Shown here: positions 33,825-46,300 of the stretch, in pieces | How positions within the stretch are numbered: position 1 is the stretch's first letter | How the letters are laid out: the number at the start of each line of letters is the position of its first letter | Assembly: GCF_021134715.1 (NCBI RefSeq) | Contig: NC_060027.1 | Span: 4,278,001 to 4,342,000 of the forward strand | DNA length: 64,000 nt | Reading direction: 5' to 3' | From: Daphnia pulex | Taxonomy: Eukaryota; Arthropoda; Branchiopoda; Diplostraca; Daphniidae | The notes under the pieces: model-generated | The model's input: the letters and a program-made list of their open reading frames with translations, nothing else | Told to the model about the DNA's origin: nothing | Databases searched by the model: none | Made by a program: the position numbers and the translations under genes

Positions 33825-35849
33825 ATGACAGATCAAAGTTCAATAGAGTTAACTATTTATGTCCTTACATGGACAGGATCGGTGCTCTACTCCATGTATC
33901 AGTTTCATTTAGCCAGTGACAGTAAAAAATATTAAATTATTTTATTTAAGTTAAAAACCAGTTGCTATTTCAATGATTTCCTTTTTATAAAATAGGATTT
34001 TCCCAATATCTTGCAGAAGATCTGGTCTCTGGCTGGAAATGGATTGGTCGTCAGGTAGATACAGCTGACTTCGAATGGAAAATGTGGACTCCCATTTTTT
34101 TTAAGTGGTTAAAATTTGTCATCCCATACCTAATCATTAGTTTGACAATCAAAAGAAAGTATCCACAATCAGTATCTATAATAAGTACAGCCATGTCTTT
34201 TTGTTGGCTATGGAGCATGCTTGGACTGCAACTAACAGTCTTCATGTTTATCCAACCAGTGCTATTCCTATGGATTTTAAAATTCTTTTCATTAGCTTTT
34301 GTTTGGCTTGTCTGTATAAGCTTTACACTTACATTGCACTCTTCTTTATTCTCAGAGCTCAAAGTAAGTATAGATAATCTTGAATTAAATTATTACAAGT
34401 TATTCATTGAAGTTAAAAACAGACTTTGAATGAAAGACAGATCTATTTGAAGATAATTCCACTCAAGAGTATTTATTCTCGGTAATTCTGGCATGGACTC
34501 ATGCTCGTTCAATCAGTTATTTGGTTGATAGTCGCTCCGATGCTTACAAAAATAGATTTGTGAAGTTTTACCACTATTGCTTCTATCTCCCCTTATTGCC
34601 AACGGGGCCGTTAATGCTTTATCGGGAATTTAAAACATCTGTAAGTACAACATCTGTATTTACCAGTTTCATGATTCTGAAGAATTTTGTATTTCTTTCC
34701 CTTTTTGAAGCTAGAAAATCCTGTGAGTCAGAATTGTAGTTTAATTCACGTAACTAGGAGCATAGCACTCATCGCGCGCTACCTCTTTTGGTGGTTCTTT
34801 CACCAGTTTGCCTTACATTATTTTTATCATAGCGCGTTGCAGTATCACATTGGTATTTTCATTATTTTGACTTTACTAATACAGCATTGCAGTAGCCTCA
34901 CAATTCTTTCGTTACCAGGAATTGTTCGGCACTTAGATATTTGGTCGGCTGCAGGACTCGGTTACACGCTTGGGCAGTTTTTCATGACCAAATATTTGGT
35001 TTTGTACGGATTGCCATCTTCGTTGGCGAAATTGGATCATATTGATTCACCTCCTCCTCCCAAATGTGTAGGACGAATTCATCTCTATTCTCAAATGTGG
35101 CGCGATTTTGATCGAGGACTGTACAATTTCATGCTGCAGTAAAAAACCATAAGCTTAATTATAAATTTCATTTTGTAATTGATTTTACTTCATTTTATTT
35201 CTTAGTTACATCTACATTCCATTCAAAGGGACTTCAGACAAAGTCTGGGCGAAGTTGATGGGAACGGCTTTATGTTTCGGTTTTGTCTGTATATGGCATG
35301 GAGCTTCAACTGCAGTGGTACAACCTTTGAAGTTATCTCTAGATTTTCCAATGGTTTAAATTGTTATTGTTACTTAGGTGATTTGGTGTGTGTCAAATTA
35401 CTTTGGCATTTGTCTGGAAACAATGGCCAAATATTCCTCTACTTGCTGGCCTATTGCAAATTGGAAAGTACGGACTTGAACGGAGCTGATGTTCATGTTA
35501 TGTAATAGAATTAATTTTTGTTGGTATTCTGACAGGCAAACTGGTCCACGCCCAATTGGCTACGTTTCCAAGCAGCTGTAGCTTCACCACTTCTCCTCGT
35601 GTCAGCACTTTCCAATTTTTGTTTCTTTACGGATGCCAAAGTTGGCTACGTCTTGACCCAAAAAGCTGTTTACGAAGGTATTCATAATTGATTGGTGCAT
35701 TGAAATGCATTTATTATCCACGCTTTTTCACAGGCGGAATCTTGAGGCTACTGTGTATTGTAATGGTCATGTATTGCTGCTGTCACGTCTCCATGGCTCT
35801 AAGTCGTCGCAGTAAAAAGAATCTCATTTTTCAAGCACATCGAGACTAA
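33825..35849 (+). CDS. rasp: Hedgehog acyltransferase (Hhat/rasp), MBOAT family
   Basis: Eight exons in phase: 33825-33921, 33996-34363, 34437-34640, 34711-35138, 35206-35317, 35378-35467, 35536-35677 and 35734-35849, giving 518 aa. Many hydrophobic segments fit a polytopic ER membrane enzyme. MBOAT landmarks are SQMWRDFDRGLYNF, then YIYIPFKG, and the catalytic-His motif VCIWHG in exon 5. A further downstream segment has NYFGICLE and the C-terminal CHVSMALSRR. These match Hhat/rasp, which palmitoylates the N-terminus of Hedgehog ligands (family knowledge); a close MBOAT relative such as GUP1/HHATL is less likely because the His is kept. The start is the first ATG with an open phase-compatible exon. 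An AATAAA lies at 35977-35982. Confidence 0.88.
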
Positions 35850-35976
35850 TTTCAGGTCAATGAATTTAGAAAAAAAAGTGCAATTAGTTATTTTTGCCAG
35901 TAAATTTGTTATTGATTTTTCGTTGATTTCCTTCACTTCTCCTAATTTTCATTCTCGTGCGGTAACCATTTGAATG

Positions 35977-35982
35977 AATAAA
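35977..35982 (+). terminator. Poly(A) signal for Hhat/rasp
   Basis: AATAAA 128 bp after the stop codon at 35849. Confidence 0.5.
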
Positions 35983-37372
35983 TTAAGAAAAACTGCGGAT
36001 GGAAAGCACTATCTAACCCGTTCCGTGATAGTGATAACCAGAAATAAAATTCAAAATTGAATAACTGCCTTAAAATGATATAATCAAACCATAGCAATCA
36101 CAGTTGTTTAACATAATTTTTTATGTGTCTGGACGTTTTAACCTTGACGTGACAAGTGGAGGTATTTTGTCGTCTTAGGCACCAGACACCCGTCGTCCTG
36201 GAAATTTAAATATTTGTCTAGTTTTAGGTATACAAGGACAGGAGCGAGACAAACGAAAGTGATTGATACATCTTTGCTGTATTAACAAGTCGTCTTATCC
36301 GATCGCTCAGACGAATATACAAATGTTTTTAAAAATGATTATAATTTCGTTTCAGGATCGAATGATGTCATGTATATTTGGGAGGGTCTGCTTGCATAAG
36401 TCATACAAGGCATGACGGCAAAGCCAATCTTTTTAGCACTCGGCAATGTTTAATTTTTTTTTTTTCAAAAAAGGATGAAACAAACAAATAAGGGGGAAAA
36501 AAACAAAAATTTAAGGAGTATCAATCTCATGGTAAGTCCGAATCGATCAGGAACAAAAGACAAAAAGGGAAACATTTGATCAGTCAGTTTGTTTCATGAA
36601 GGTATATACGAAGAAGTAAATCGTTTGGTTAAGTTGAAAAGCGATACGGATACAGAAAAACCATAAAAGAGGATATATAACGAGAAACAGAAAAAGGCAG
36701 GTTAAAAAAAAGTAACTTCACTTCGGTTCATGAATGACATGAAAAACAATGAGGTCCAGCTGCCAAAAGCATTGCACAACACGCACACTCTCTTCGAGGG
36801 AGGGGAGAAATGAAACAATTTATCGAGTTTTTGTCGGCGTTAATTCAACAAACAGGAAAAAAAGCTCAACAACATGCACAAATTGATGAGTTATTATCAC
36901 TGATAATGCCGCCACCCCATCTTACAGCACGCGTTATCCACGGTTGGCTGATAATCATTAATAACCACCCCCCTCACGTACGTCTAGCCCCCCAAAAATT
37001 GTTGTTAACAAAGTTATTATTCCATCAAACAAGGTTATGTGTTTTTGTTTGTTTTTTTAAGACAGCCACCAAGGAGCGCAGACTGCGTGAATCTCATTTT
37101 TCAGTCCAAAGGCTCAATTCATTTCAATGAATGACTAGCAATTTAACCAACGTTTTGGAAGCGGCCTCTCATGAAAAAAATTTTGACAAAAAAAAATTGA
37201 CTACTTTTGTTTTAAGTCGAGGTGTTCTTACGCAGAACGGATGGAATCCCATGGACAGAAGAGACTCGATAATAAGAGAGGAGGATAGAAATAAAAGGGG
37301 GAAAAAAAAAATTCAAATGTTTACAAACATCCTCCTCTTTAAAACGTGGTGTTTTAGACGGTTTCATAATCA
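35983..37372. other. Non-coding region between Hhat and Mical 3' ends
   Basis: AT-rich, with many A runs and no chainable exons. It probably contains the 3' UTR of Mical on the minus strand, since that gene's stop is at 37373. No clear repeat or RNA gene is seen. Confidence 0.5.
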
Positions 37373-40300
37373 TCAGACTTGGGATTCCTTTCGTTGGCGA
37401 AGCGTAGCTAGCCGCAAGCCTTTGGCAAGCATTTGAGTTTCCAGGTCTTTGTCCTCTTCACGGTACCTGCAATGGGGAGAGCCAGACAACACAAGAGAAA
37501 GAGGTTGCTTCCGGTTAATTGTGTCTCTGACAAGTCTAAATTATCTTCGACTGCTTATTCCTTCAAAAGCGCTTACAGGCAAATGATAAAAGCACACTTC
37601 ACTATTCTAAATTTAAATTACAAGAAAACAAAATTAACGGACACGATGATTATTTCAAGGCAATATTGAACGGCGATTTTCAAAAGCTGATCGGACTGTT
37701 TCACGGCGTTACGATTACAACTCGATTCTTTGGGGATAGATTTTTCTTTTCTTTTTTGCGCTTGTTTTTATCCAGCAGATAGTTTCTAGTTAGACTAGAT
37801 TGCATGTCATTTTGGCATCCCAATCAAGCAATTCGGATATTAACTTCACTTGGCTCGTCAGACACATTTTGTGGTTGAAAAGCCCAAAATAGAAAACGAT
37901 TCAGACGGGGAGCAAAATAAAGAATAAGAGAATAAGATTTACCGGTAGGATTGACTAAAATTAGAAACGAAAAAAAAAAAAAATTCTCCCGGAGGCCGAC
38001 TTTAAAACATTGTCAGGTAACGTAGAAAAAAGAAATTTGAGCGCAGGTCGATTTGAAAGAATAAGCATAATAACAGAGAAGGTAAAGCTACTACTACTAC
38101 TGGGTAAGGAAAACGAAGAGCGAGAAGAACGGCAGTGAAACGAAACCACAACCACTATTAAAGAATTAAATAAGGAAAATAACAGAGAGCGAGGAGAAAC
38201 AAAAGAATGTGTGAAACAACGGGAGGAGGAGGAAAAAAAAAATAAGAAATGTGCTATCAAAAGAATGAGGGCCAACTGTCGGCCGGAAGTGCCGACAAGA
38301 TGAAAAACGAGAAGACCGTCAGCCAGAAAAGGATGCCAATCTGCCACCACGCCCATCCGCCGGCTGGATCGGATGAGCAAATTGTTCTCTCCAATTCCAT
38401 TTCTGGAACGATTTTCTTTCTTTTCTTCCTGGTTTTTTGAGGTGGCTCTTGTGTCTGTTGCTGCGGGTTTGATTCGAGGTCGTTCCGGCTACTTGACCGA
38501 TCGTCTTTCTTTCCCTTCGTCTTTGGACGCTCGTCCAGATCAGGGTAGACCCCTCGGCGGCCACTTTGCTGCAAATGGTTGTACTCCCACATCCAAACAA
38601 GATCGCGCACCACACCGCGGTTCTCAAATTTAACTCCGAGCGTGCCCCAATCGTTCTCCTCTTCGACGGCCTCGACGCGCTTCCGCGCCTTTCTGTCCAG
38701 CTCGTCAAAGACTTCGACTTTCTCCCGAAGAATTTCAGAGGTTTTCCTTTGTTTCACGTCTGCAGCCATGCTTTGCCGTTGCTCATAAAAGTATTCGTAA
38801 TCAGTGCCGTCGGAGCTCAGAGGCCGTTCAAAATCACTGTTGGCTGCCGAGTCGTCGTCATTGCCGGACCAGAACTCGGTTTCACCTTGACTATTAAGGT
38901 CCGTCAACTCGATCGTCTGGCTTTCAAATTCCATCGAATCCGGGCGCTTCTCTTCGATGGAACTACCTAAACTGGCCACGTCATCGTCAGACAAGTCTTG
39001 GACAAGTTGATCAAATTCTAAAACTTCTTGTTCGTCAATTGCGTTTTCATTCTCGATGGTGGTGGCAACGGCAACGGCAGACCAAAGGTCAATTTCTTCT
39101 TGGCTAACCAATTCGTTCAATTCAACAGTTTTCCCCTCAAATTCGACAGACGGACTCCAAGCAATCTTTGCTGGATGCGCTGGTTGTTCGTGCAATTCCG
39201 CAGGGGGTTCAATGGGATCTAATACAACTAAATCCGATTCGAGAAAATCGCTTATCGAGCCGGTACAGGGAGAAGAAGTGTCTGAATGGTCATTGATGAA
39301 CAGGTGCTCAAATTCCTCCTCGATTTCAAGATCGCTGTCTATTGCTTCCGGCTGGCCGTCCCGAATATCCCAGACTTCGGAATCCGAAGCTTTGGGCGCC
39401 GGAATCTGGTCCGAGTACGCTTGACATTCCCCATCGGATTCATCTGCGATTTCCTGTTCATCCGCAGAGTCAGGCGCGAAAACATCATCCTCTAGACTAC
39501 TTTGAGCCAGATCAATCAGGTTCAAAAAGACTGCCCACCTTTGCCGGTCCTCTTCGAGCATGCTGCGCAGCGAGTCTTTCTGCTCCACGATCTCCAGCAT
39601 CTCGGAAAGAATGGCTCCCTCCTTGTCCACGTCGGCTGGCGATTTCACCGTCTCTGCAAAACGATGGAAATCTTCGCATTAAATTATGAACTCGGTGGTT
39701 TGACAAATAGAACTTTAGAATGAAAATAAGAACGTAGAATCGCCATTATGACCACCACAAAAAAGAAATAGCATTTGAAGGTATACAAGGACGAAATTTG
39801 TTATCAAGATTTTTTGAAAAAGCCACGCCTCCATGCTCTTTCATGCAATCATCACCGGATGCCAGTGTTTGACTCAATTCAATCCTACCTGGCCCCAATG
39901 AGCCATCAGCGATAAAGACGTCGTCTTCCCAGTCTAAAACAAGGATGGGGGTTTAAACAATTGAATTAAGAGCAATGGCGTGAAGCAGGTGTGAGCACAC
40001 ATGTGGTAAGTGGATCACCCTCGATTAGTCGTTCATGAATAAAATTACTGAATAAGTTAGTTCGTTAAAAAAAAAAAAAGCTTTGGAGCTGTTGATTATT
40101 AGTTGAATGTGAGGTCATTTCTAAGTGAAAAACGTGTGTGAAGGGGTCTACGCTATACCATCCAATGACATGCGATCCTTTAGCTCCATCTGAAGCCGGG
40201 CATGTCTATCTTCCAGCTCAAGTTCACGAGCACGAACCATCAGCTCCTGCTCGTACCGACTTAATGCGTTCTTCTCGTGGACTAGCTGGAACCACTCCTG

Positions 40301-43300
40301 CATCAGGGCAGACTCGTCACGGCCGGACACTCCTTGAAAAATATTTAAAAAATAGAAATGAATTCATTCAAACACACACAAAGGAAACTAAATGACTAAA
40401 AATAATCACCTCCTTCTTCACCACGTAAAGTTCTTTCAAGTCTGACGCCTTGGTCCTCCAGTTCCTTTTGCTTCACTTCAATTTCTTCCAGCTGTCGCTG
40501 TATAGATTGAGCCATGCGCAGTCTGGCGAAATGATTGCAAATCGAACATGATTAAAATGAGATCCCTTCACCTTCGTTCCGCTATGCACCAAGAAATCGT
40601 ACCTCTTTAATTCCGTTTGACGCGCTACTTGGCGGGCTTGCTTCGATTGTCGCCTGCTACTCGAAGAGAAAGCTGACCACGCTCCGGTAGGAGTTCCTGC
40701 CGAATCGCCGTACTGTTCCAGGCCGAAACTGGTTGTGGGAGTATTGGCTTCACTTCCCGAGGTTGGACTAGCGAGAAGAGACGATGCTCGTGGTTTGACA
40801 CCATCTTTTACATCTGAAGAAGTGAACAATTGAACATTGTTGGTTAGAAAGGTAAAGTTTATTGAGTTTTGTAGACAATTCAGTTGATTTTCTTACCGTT
40901 GTTGGGCGTGACAGGAGAACTAGCAGCTCGCAGTCGACCTTCTTCGTAGGAGTCATCCAACGCCAATTTATCCTAATGTTTTATTTATATTTAATGGGCA
41001 TACTTCAAAGATTTTCACGTAGGATTAAAAATACCTTGTTAGATTTGTCCTTCTTTCCCGAAAATTTCGGCAACTGGAACTTGGGTGGGCTGGATTTCTT
41101 ACTGGGAGAGGAATCAACTTCTTTTGGTTCGTCTTTCTTTTCTTCTTTCTTGGAGCTGCTAAACAGTCCGGTAATCGTCTGGATAATACTGCGTCGACGC
41201 TCACGGTCTTTCGATTTCTTCACCTTGACGCCCTGCTGCAAAAGAAAATTATTATTGAAATGACGTTACGGACATTTGATGTGAAAAATGAGACTTGTCT
41301 TACATTGTTCGTTGTCGATGGAGAAGACGTCGAAGCAGCAGAATCGGCGTCCAGTTTGGCTTGAGATTCGGCAGGTGAAAGGCCGGCCCACAGGTAACTT
41401 GTGGATTTAGATGACCCGACGGATCGTGGGCTTTGTGGTGGACTTGTCGGGCTGGATGAGGACGGGCGGTTGTGTTGTTGTACAAACATGCTGCCGATAA
41501 CATCTGTCCGCGGACTGGGGGGTTGCAAGACCGGAGCGGCAGGAGAAACAATTTGCGACATTGATTTGGAGTTTTTCAATACGGAATTGAACGGTTGAAC
41601 GGCCGAGGTAGTGTCCGAGATTCGCGAAGACTCCACCTTGTTGGCTGGAGCAACAGTCGGAGCATGCACCATCATTCTTGGAGGTTTGGCAGGTGGTACA
41701 TCGACAACTTCAGATGAAATCTGCCCGGCAACATTATTGGGATGAACTGGGAGATTCCACGATTTGTCGGCATCAACGTTCGGTTCTGAGAAACTGCGCG
41801 TCCGGGCCGGTAGCATTTCGTGGCTATCCTCGTCGACGCTGGGCTTGCGGCGCAGCTTGTCTTTCAGATTTTCGATATAATCCGGTGGACTCAACCCCAG
41901 ATCTTGATCAGCTTTGGCATGAGCTTTGGCTCGAGCCTCAATGCGAGCCGAATTTTGGCGATCAAGTTGTCTGTTTGCATCTTGCCATTCTTTGAAATTG
42001 GGCGTCTTGAATTCACCAATGTCAGTCGGTCTAATCGACGGTGTCGATACGAACAATTCACGTTTCACAGCCATCAGACCACCTTCGTTGTTTTTATCGG
42101 AATCTGGAATTAAAACAAAGACACCGTGAAATTCCCAGCCAACTTAAAAGGTTCCACTGTTTTCTTTTTACCTTTCTTGATGCTGCTCATCGGCGTGACG
42201 AATTCGCTGTGAAGCACCGTCGGCACTTCCGCCACGGATCGAAGAGACGAGTGAGGTGTTGCGAAGATGTCTCGACGATCTGGAGTAATTGTGCTCCTCG
42301 GCTCCGAATCGGATCGAGAAGCTCGTGAAGATCCAGGCGGCGTCATGGATCCGTAAGATCCTCGACGCTCCCTCGTCTTCTCCGGACTAGTGCGCTGAAT
42401 GCGACTGAGGACCATATCGCGCACCAAGTCACCCTGTCGTTCACGCTCCTAATTAGTTCACACACGATAAGACACGAGTGGTTCATGCAAAATAAAAGGG
42501 CAGATAAAATACCTGAGAAATAGCTTCCTTCTTCCGGACCAAATTCGGCGATGATTCGTATTTCTTCTCCAGCATACGACGTTGAATCTCTTTGTGAACG
42601 CGGTCGTCTTTGATGGGTGAAAATAGAGGTGACTGTCGGTCACGCGACATGGCGATCGAGTCTCTAATGCGACTGAACATCAAACTGGGAACTTCCGGTG
42701 ATTCGACGGCCTACAAAACGAGCGCGTAATTGACACGTGAACATCAACACTTTTTTTCTTTTTTAAAGGCTATAAAAAAGTAGAATTACCACGGGAGTGT
42801 CTGGTTTTTCTGGCGTGGGAGTTTCCTCGACCAAATTAGTGTAGCCTTTGAAATCCACCACTCGTTCCTCGCTGTCATCGGCATATTCGATGTCGTCTAA
42901 ATTGGTAGAGCCATTGTTGACGGAAACGGCAGGCTTTGCAGCTGGAGTCTCTGATGGACGGGCTTGTTCTTTGGCTGCCGTTTGTTTGACAGGCTCTGGG
43001 TCAATGTTGAGCTCGGCATCCAAATCGCCACCCAAACTGTTATCGGCCCAGTCGGAGAATTCCGTTTCTGTCATGGCAAATTTGGAAGAATCGACCGATT
43101 CTTTAGAAAGCGACCGCGCCCAGGTCGTGAGTTTTTCTGGAAGATCAATTTTTTCGCTGGATGGACTCAAGTCGAAATCCTCTTGCATTGCCAATTTCGG
43201 GTGATGAGGGGGTGGTCGTGGTGGCGCTTCGTCAGTGGACTCGGGTGACTGTAATTCTTGCACGTCCTGAAGGATTACAACGGCCGGTTCTTCGTCTTCT

Positions 43301-46300
43301 TCCACGACGACACTGGGCAAAGCAACATACTGGTTGAGCGCTTCGTACGGTGGTTCGGATGAATCCGCTTCAGAATCCGTGTCGAAATCTGAAGTCGCGT
43401 CCCGATTAGATTCCTCCTTGGATTCTTCTGATTCGGTGTCACTGCTAGTGACTTCACTGGCGATGTTTCCATTTGTTTGGGCGGAGCCGCTGTCGCTCGG
43501 CGTGACTGGTACAACTGCAGAGGATTCGATTGTCACAGCAATCGCTTCAGCTGGGGGTTCACTGTTGGTCGGAGTTGGAGGTTCCTTTTCAAAACACTCC
43601 AAATCCTCTGGCGGCATTTCTTTTGGAATACTGAGAACCGGTTGAGCAGGTTCGTTAGCTTTTTCGACGGGTAAAACGTTTGGCACTTGACGTGGCCCTG
43701 GTTGGAAAATGTTGGCCGTGTTCTGTAAGAACACCTGTTAAAACGACAAGAAATGTTTAATCAAAGTCAAATCACCGCGTTAATAAAATATTTTCGAATT
43801 CCAACCTGCATGGGAACGCTGGGCTGAGGGGCCGGATTAAGTTTTTTCTGGGCCTCGGAAATGGTGTCCACAAAGCTCCTCAGCTTGCTATCGAGATTGG
43901 TGGTCGAAGCAGATTTTTGTGCCAGCGAGCCTGTAGAGCCTCCATAATCCATCATGTACTTTTTCTTGAGTTCCAGCGAGTTCTTAGAGGCCACCATATC
44001 GGTAGAAGGCGACCTTTCCAGCTCTTCGTGGCGACGCAAATAGGCCAAGACTCCCGAACGGCCAGGTGCGGTCGCCGAATCAGCATTTCTGCTATCTTCA
44101 TGGGATAGCGTCCGCTGGAGTGGCCGAGCATTTTCAAGTGATATGTACTGATCAACGTAGATGGGTTTGGGATCTCCCTTCGTGGATCTGGTGGGTGGCA
44201 TCTGTTCCAATGGTTCTGCTTCAACTTCCGCCACCGGATGACTGTCCAATCCATTACCGTTGGCCAGCTGGTCAGTGCTCTTTTTCAACTGCTCAGCCTC
44301 TGATTCGTTGACAACGATAGTAGGGATTCCTTGAAGTCCTAAACGAACGTCGGCATTGCTGTTTTGATCAAATTCAGAATCAGTTTCAATTTCCGTAGCA
44401 GAATCTCGGCCGTCTTCTTCATCTTCCTCATCTTCTTCGTCTTCATCATCTTCGTCTTCCTCCTCTTCGCCATTCTCATATTCGCTCTCCTCTTCATAAT
44501 CTCCTTCATCGTCCTCCTCTTCGTCTTCCAATTCCAACTCCTCATCGGAACCCATCTGTAAAACCAAACAAATCAATTATATAATAACTGATTTAAACAG
44601 TGATTCAACCTCGAAGGTTTATACCTCTGTATCGGAACTGGTTGCTTCTTCACTGGATTTCTTGTGGATGGGTTCGGATGCAAGCGGGAAGGCCGGGACA
44701 TCAATTCGGACGTTGTTTTCTTCTTCGTCTAAACTCAACCAATTGTCAATATTCATTCAGATGCATGTAACTTGTAAATCGAAACGTACTTTCAGGAATG
44801 CTTTCGTGAAGCGGTTCTTGACATTCCTGTTGATTGCGATCGGACGCTTCGGTCGAATAGCGTTTCTTCCACGATTCGGCAAGTCTTCGAGTTTCGTCTG
44901 CAGTCAAAGGCCTGTCGAGTTCCATCAGATTTTCGTTGGAAACTTCTTCTCCACCTTCCTCGTCGTCTTCGTCATCGTCGGAACTAGAAACAGGATCACT
45001 CAGATTTATAACCACAAACAAAATTTAATGGAGTACAAGATGGAATGTACCTTGAATCGTCCAAAGATGAGGCTTCATCTTCCGTGCCAGAATGGACGGA
45101 ATTGCCGAAATTGTGGTCAGTCCATTCGTCTTCGTCGATTTCGCTCAGTTGATCTTCTTTGGCCGTCTCGTCGGCGATGGAATTTTCAAATTCCACTCTT
45201 TCCGGAGTGCCATCTCGCCGGAAGTCGAGATCGGCAGCCTGGACAGCAGCCTGGACTAGAGGGCTCTTGATCGGCTCAAACACGATTGGCTTATCCGCAC
45301 TACTAAAAAATTTAATTTTTAAAATATTACTACGGATCCTATCAAATAAATAAGACGGAAATTTAGTTACATGTTGAGAAGTTGATTGTTTGGTTGGGCA
45401 GCAACGGGCTGGGCAATTCTTCGTTCAATTTGGCCGTCAACGCAAGTTTCGCCGTTACGGCCCGTCAGAATTTTGTTGCGCATGTAGTACAACATGGACA
45501 CGTGCGGCATACAGAAAAAGACGCCACCGAGGAGGTCGTCGCGGACGAAAGCGTAGCCTCCGAGTCGCAACGTCGAAGCACAGTACTCGCAACGGAAGCA
45601 GCCGCGATGGAAGAATCGACCTTCGGCGCTCATGCGTTCCATCAGGTAGACGCGTTTGCTGCAAAAATGGCACGTCTCCGAGCCTCCTTGCTGAGGAAGA
45701 TTGAGCACCGGCTTGGGTCTGAAAGATTCCGCCTGATCATTCACACTGGACACTTCCGGCACCTTTTTGGACAGCTGCTGAGCCATGGCGGAAACCTTAT
45801 TGCTGCCTCGATGGCCCGTATCCAGCACACTGCCTTCTTTGAGCTTCCTCTCCAGCTGCTTCATGCCGCGTTCCAGGTTGACGTACTTTTCGTTGATGGC
45901 TTCTGCGGGTAAACCGTGAATCCGGCGATTGATCGCTTCGAACTAAATTTAAAAAAAAAGGAAAAAGACAAATATGACGACCAGATGTCGCAAAATTTAC
46001 AACAAAATCAGGGATACCTTATCAGTGAACGCGTCCCTGTTCCATTTGGGAACTTTGTTATCATGCATGTGCGGATCTTTCACCCCACCAGGTGTCTGGT
46101 TCTCTTCAATCTTCTTCTCCAAAGCAGAAAGTTGCCAGTCGCTCCTATCCAATTTTCCTACGAAATAAATCATGAAATAAGTTAAGAAAATGGCAATTCA
46201 TCTTCGAGCTCGAGGACAACAAGATAAGAAAAAACTAAAAACAAACAACAAGTCATTTTTGTGTTACCTATGGCTCGGATTAGATCTTTGGGTTTCTTGT

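Noticed and set aside
38257-38380. KASH-like domain at the end of the Mical extension
   Set aside because: The C-terminus ends SWPSFF and lacks the PPPx ending of KASH peptides, so only a generic tail anchor is claimed.
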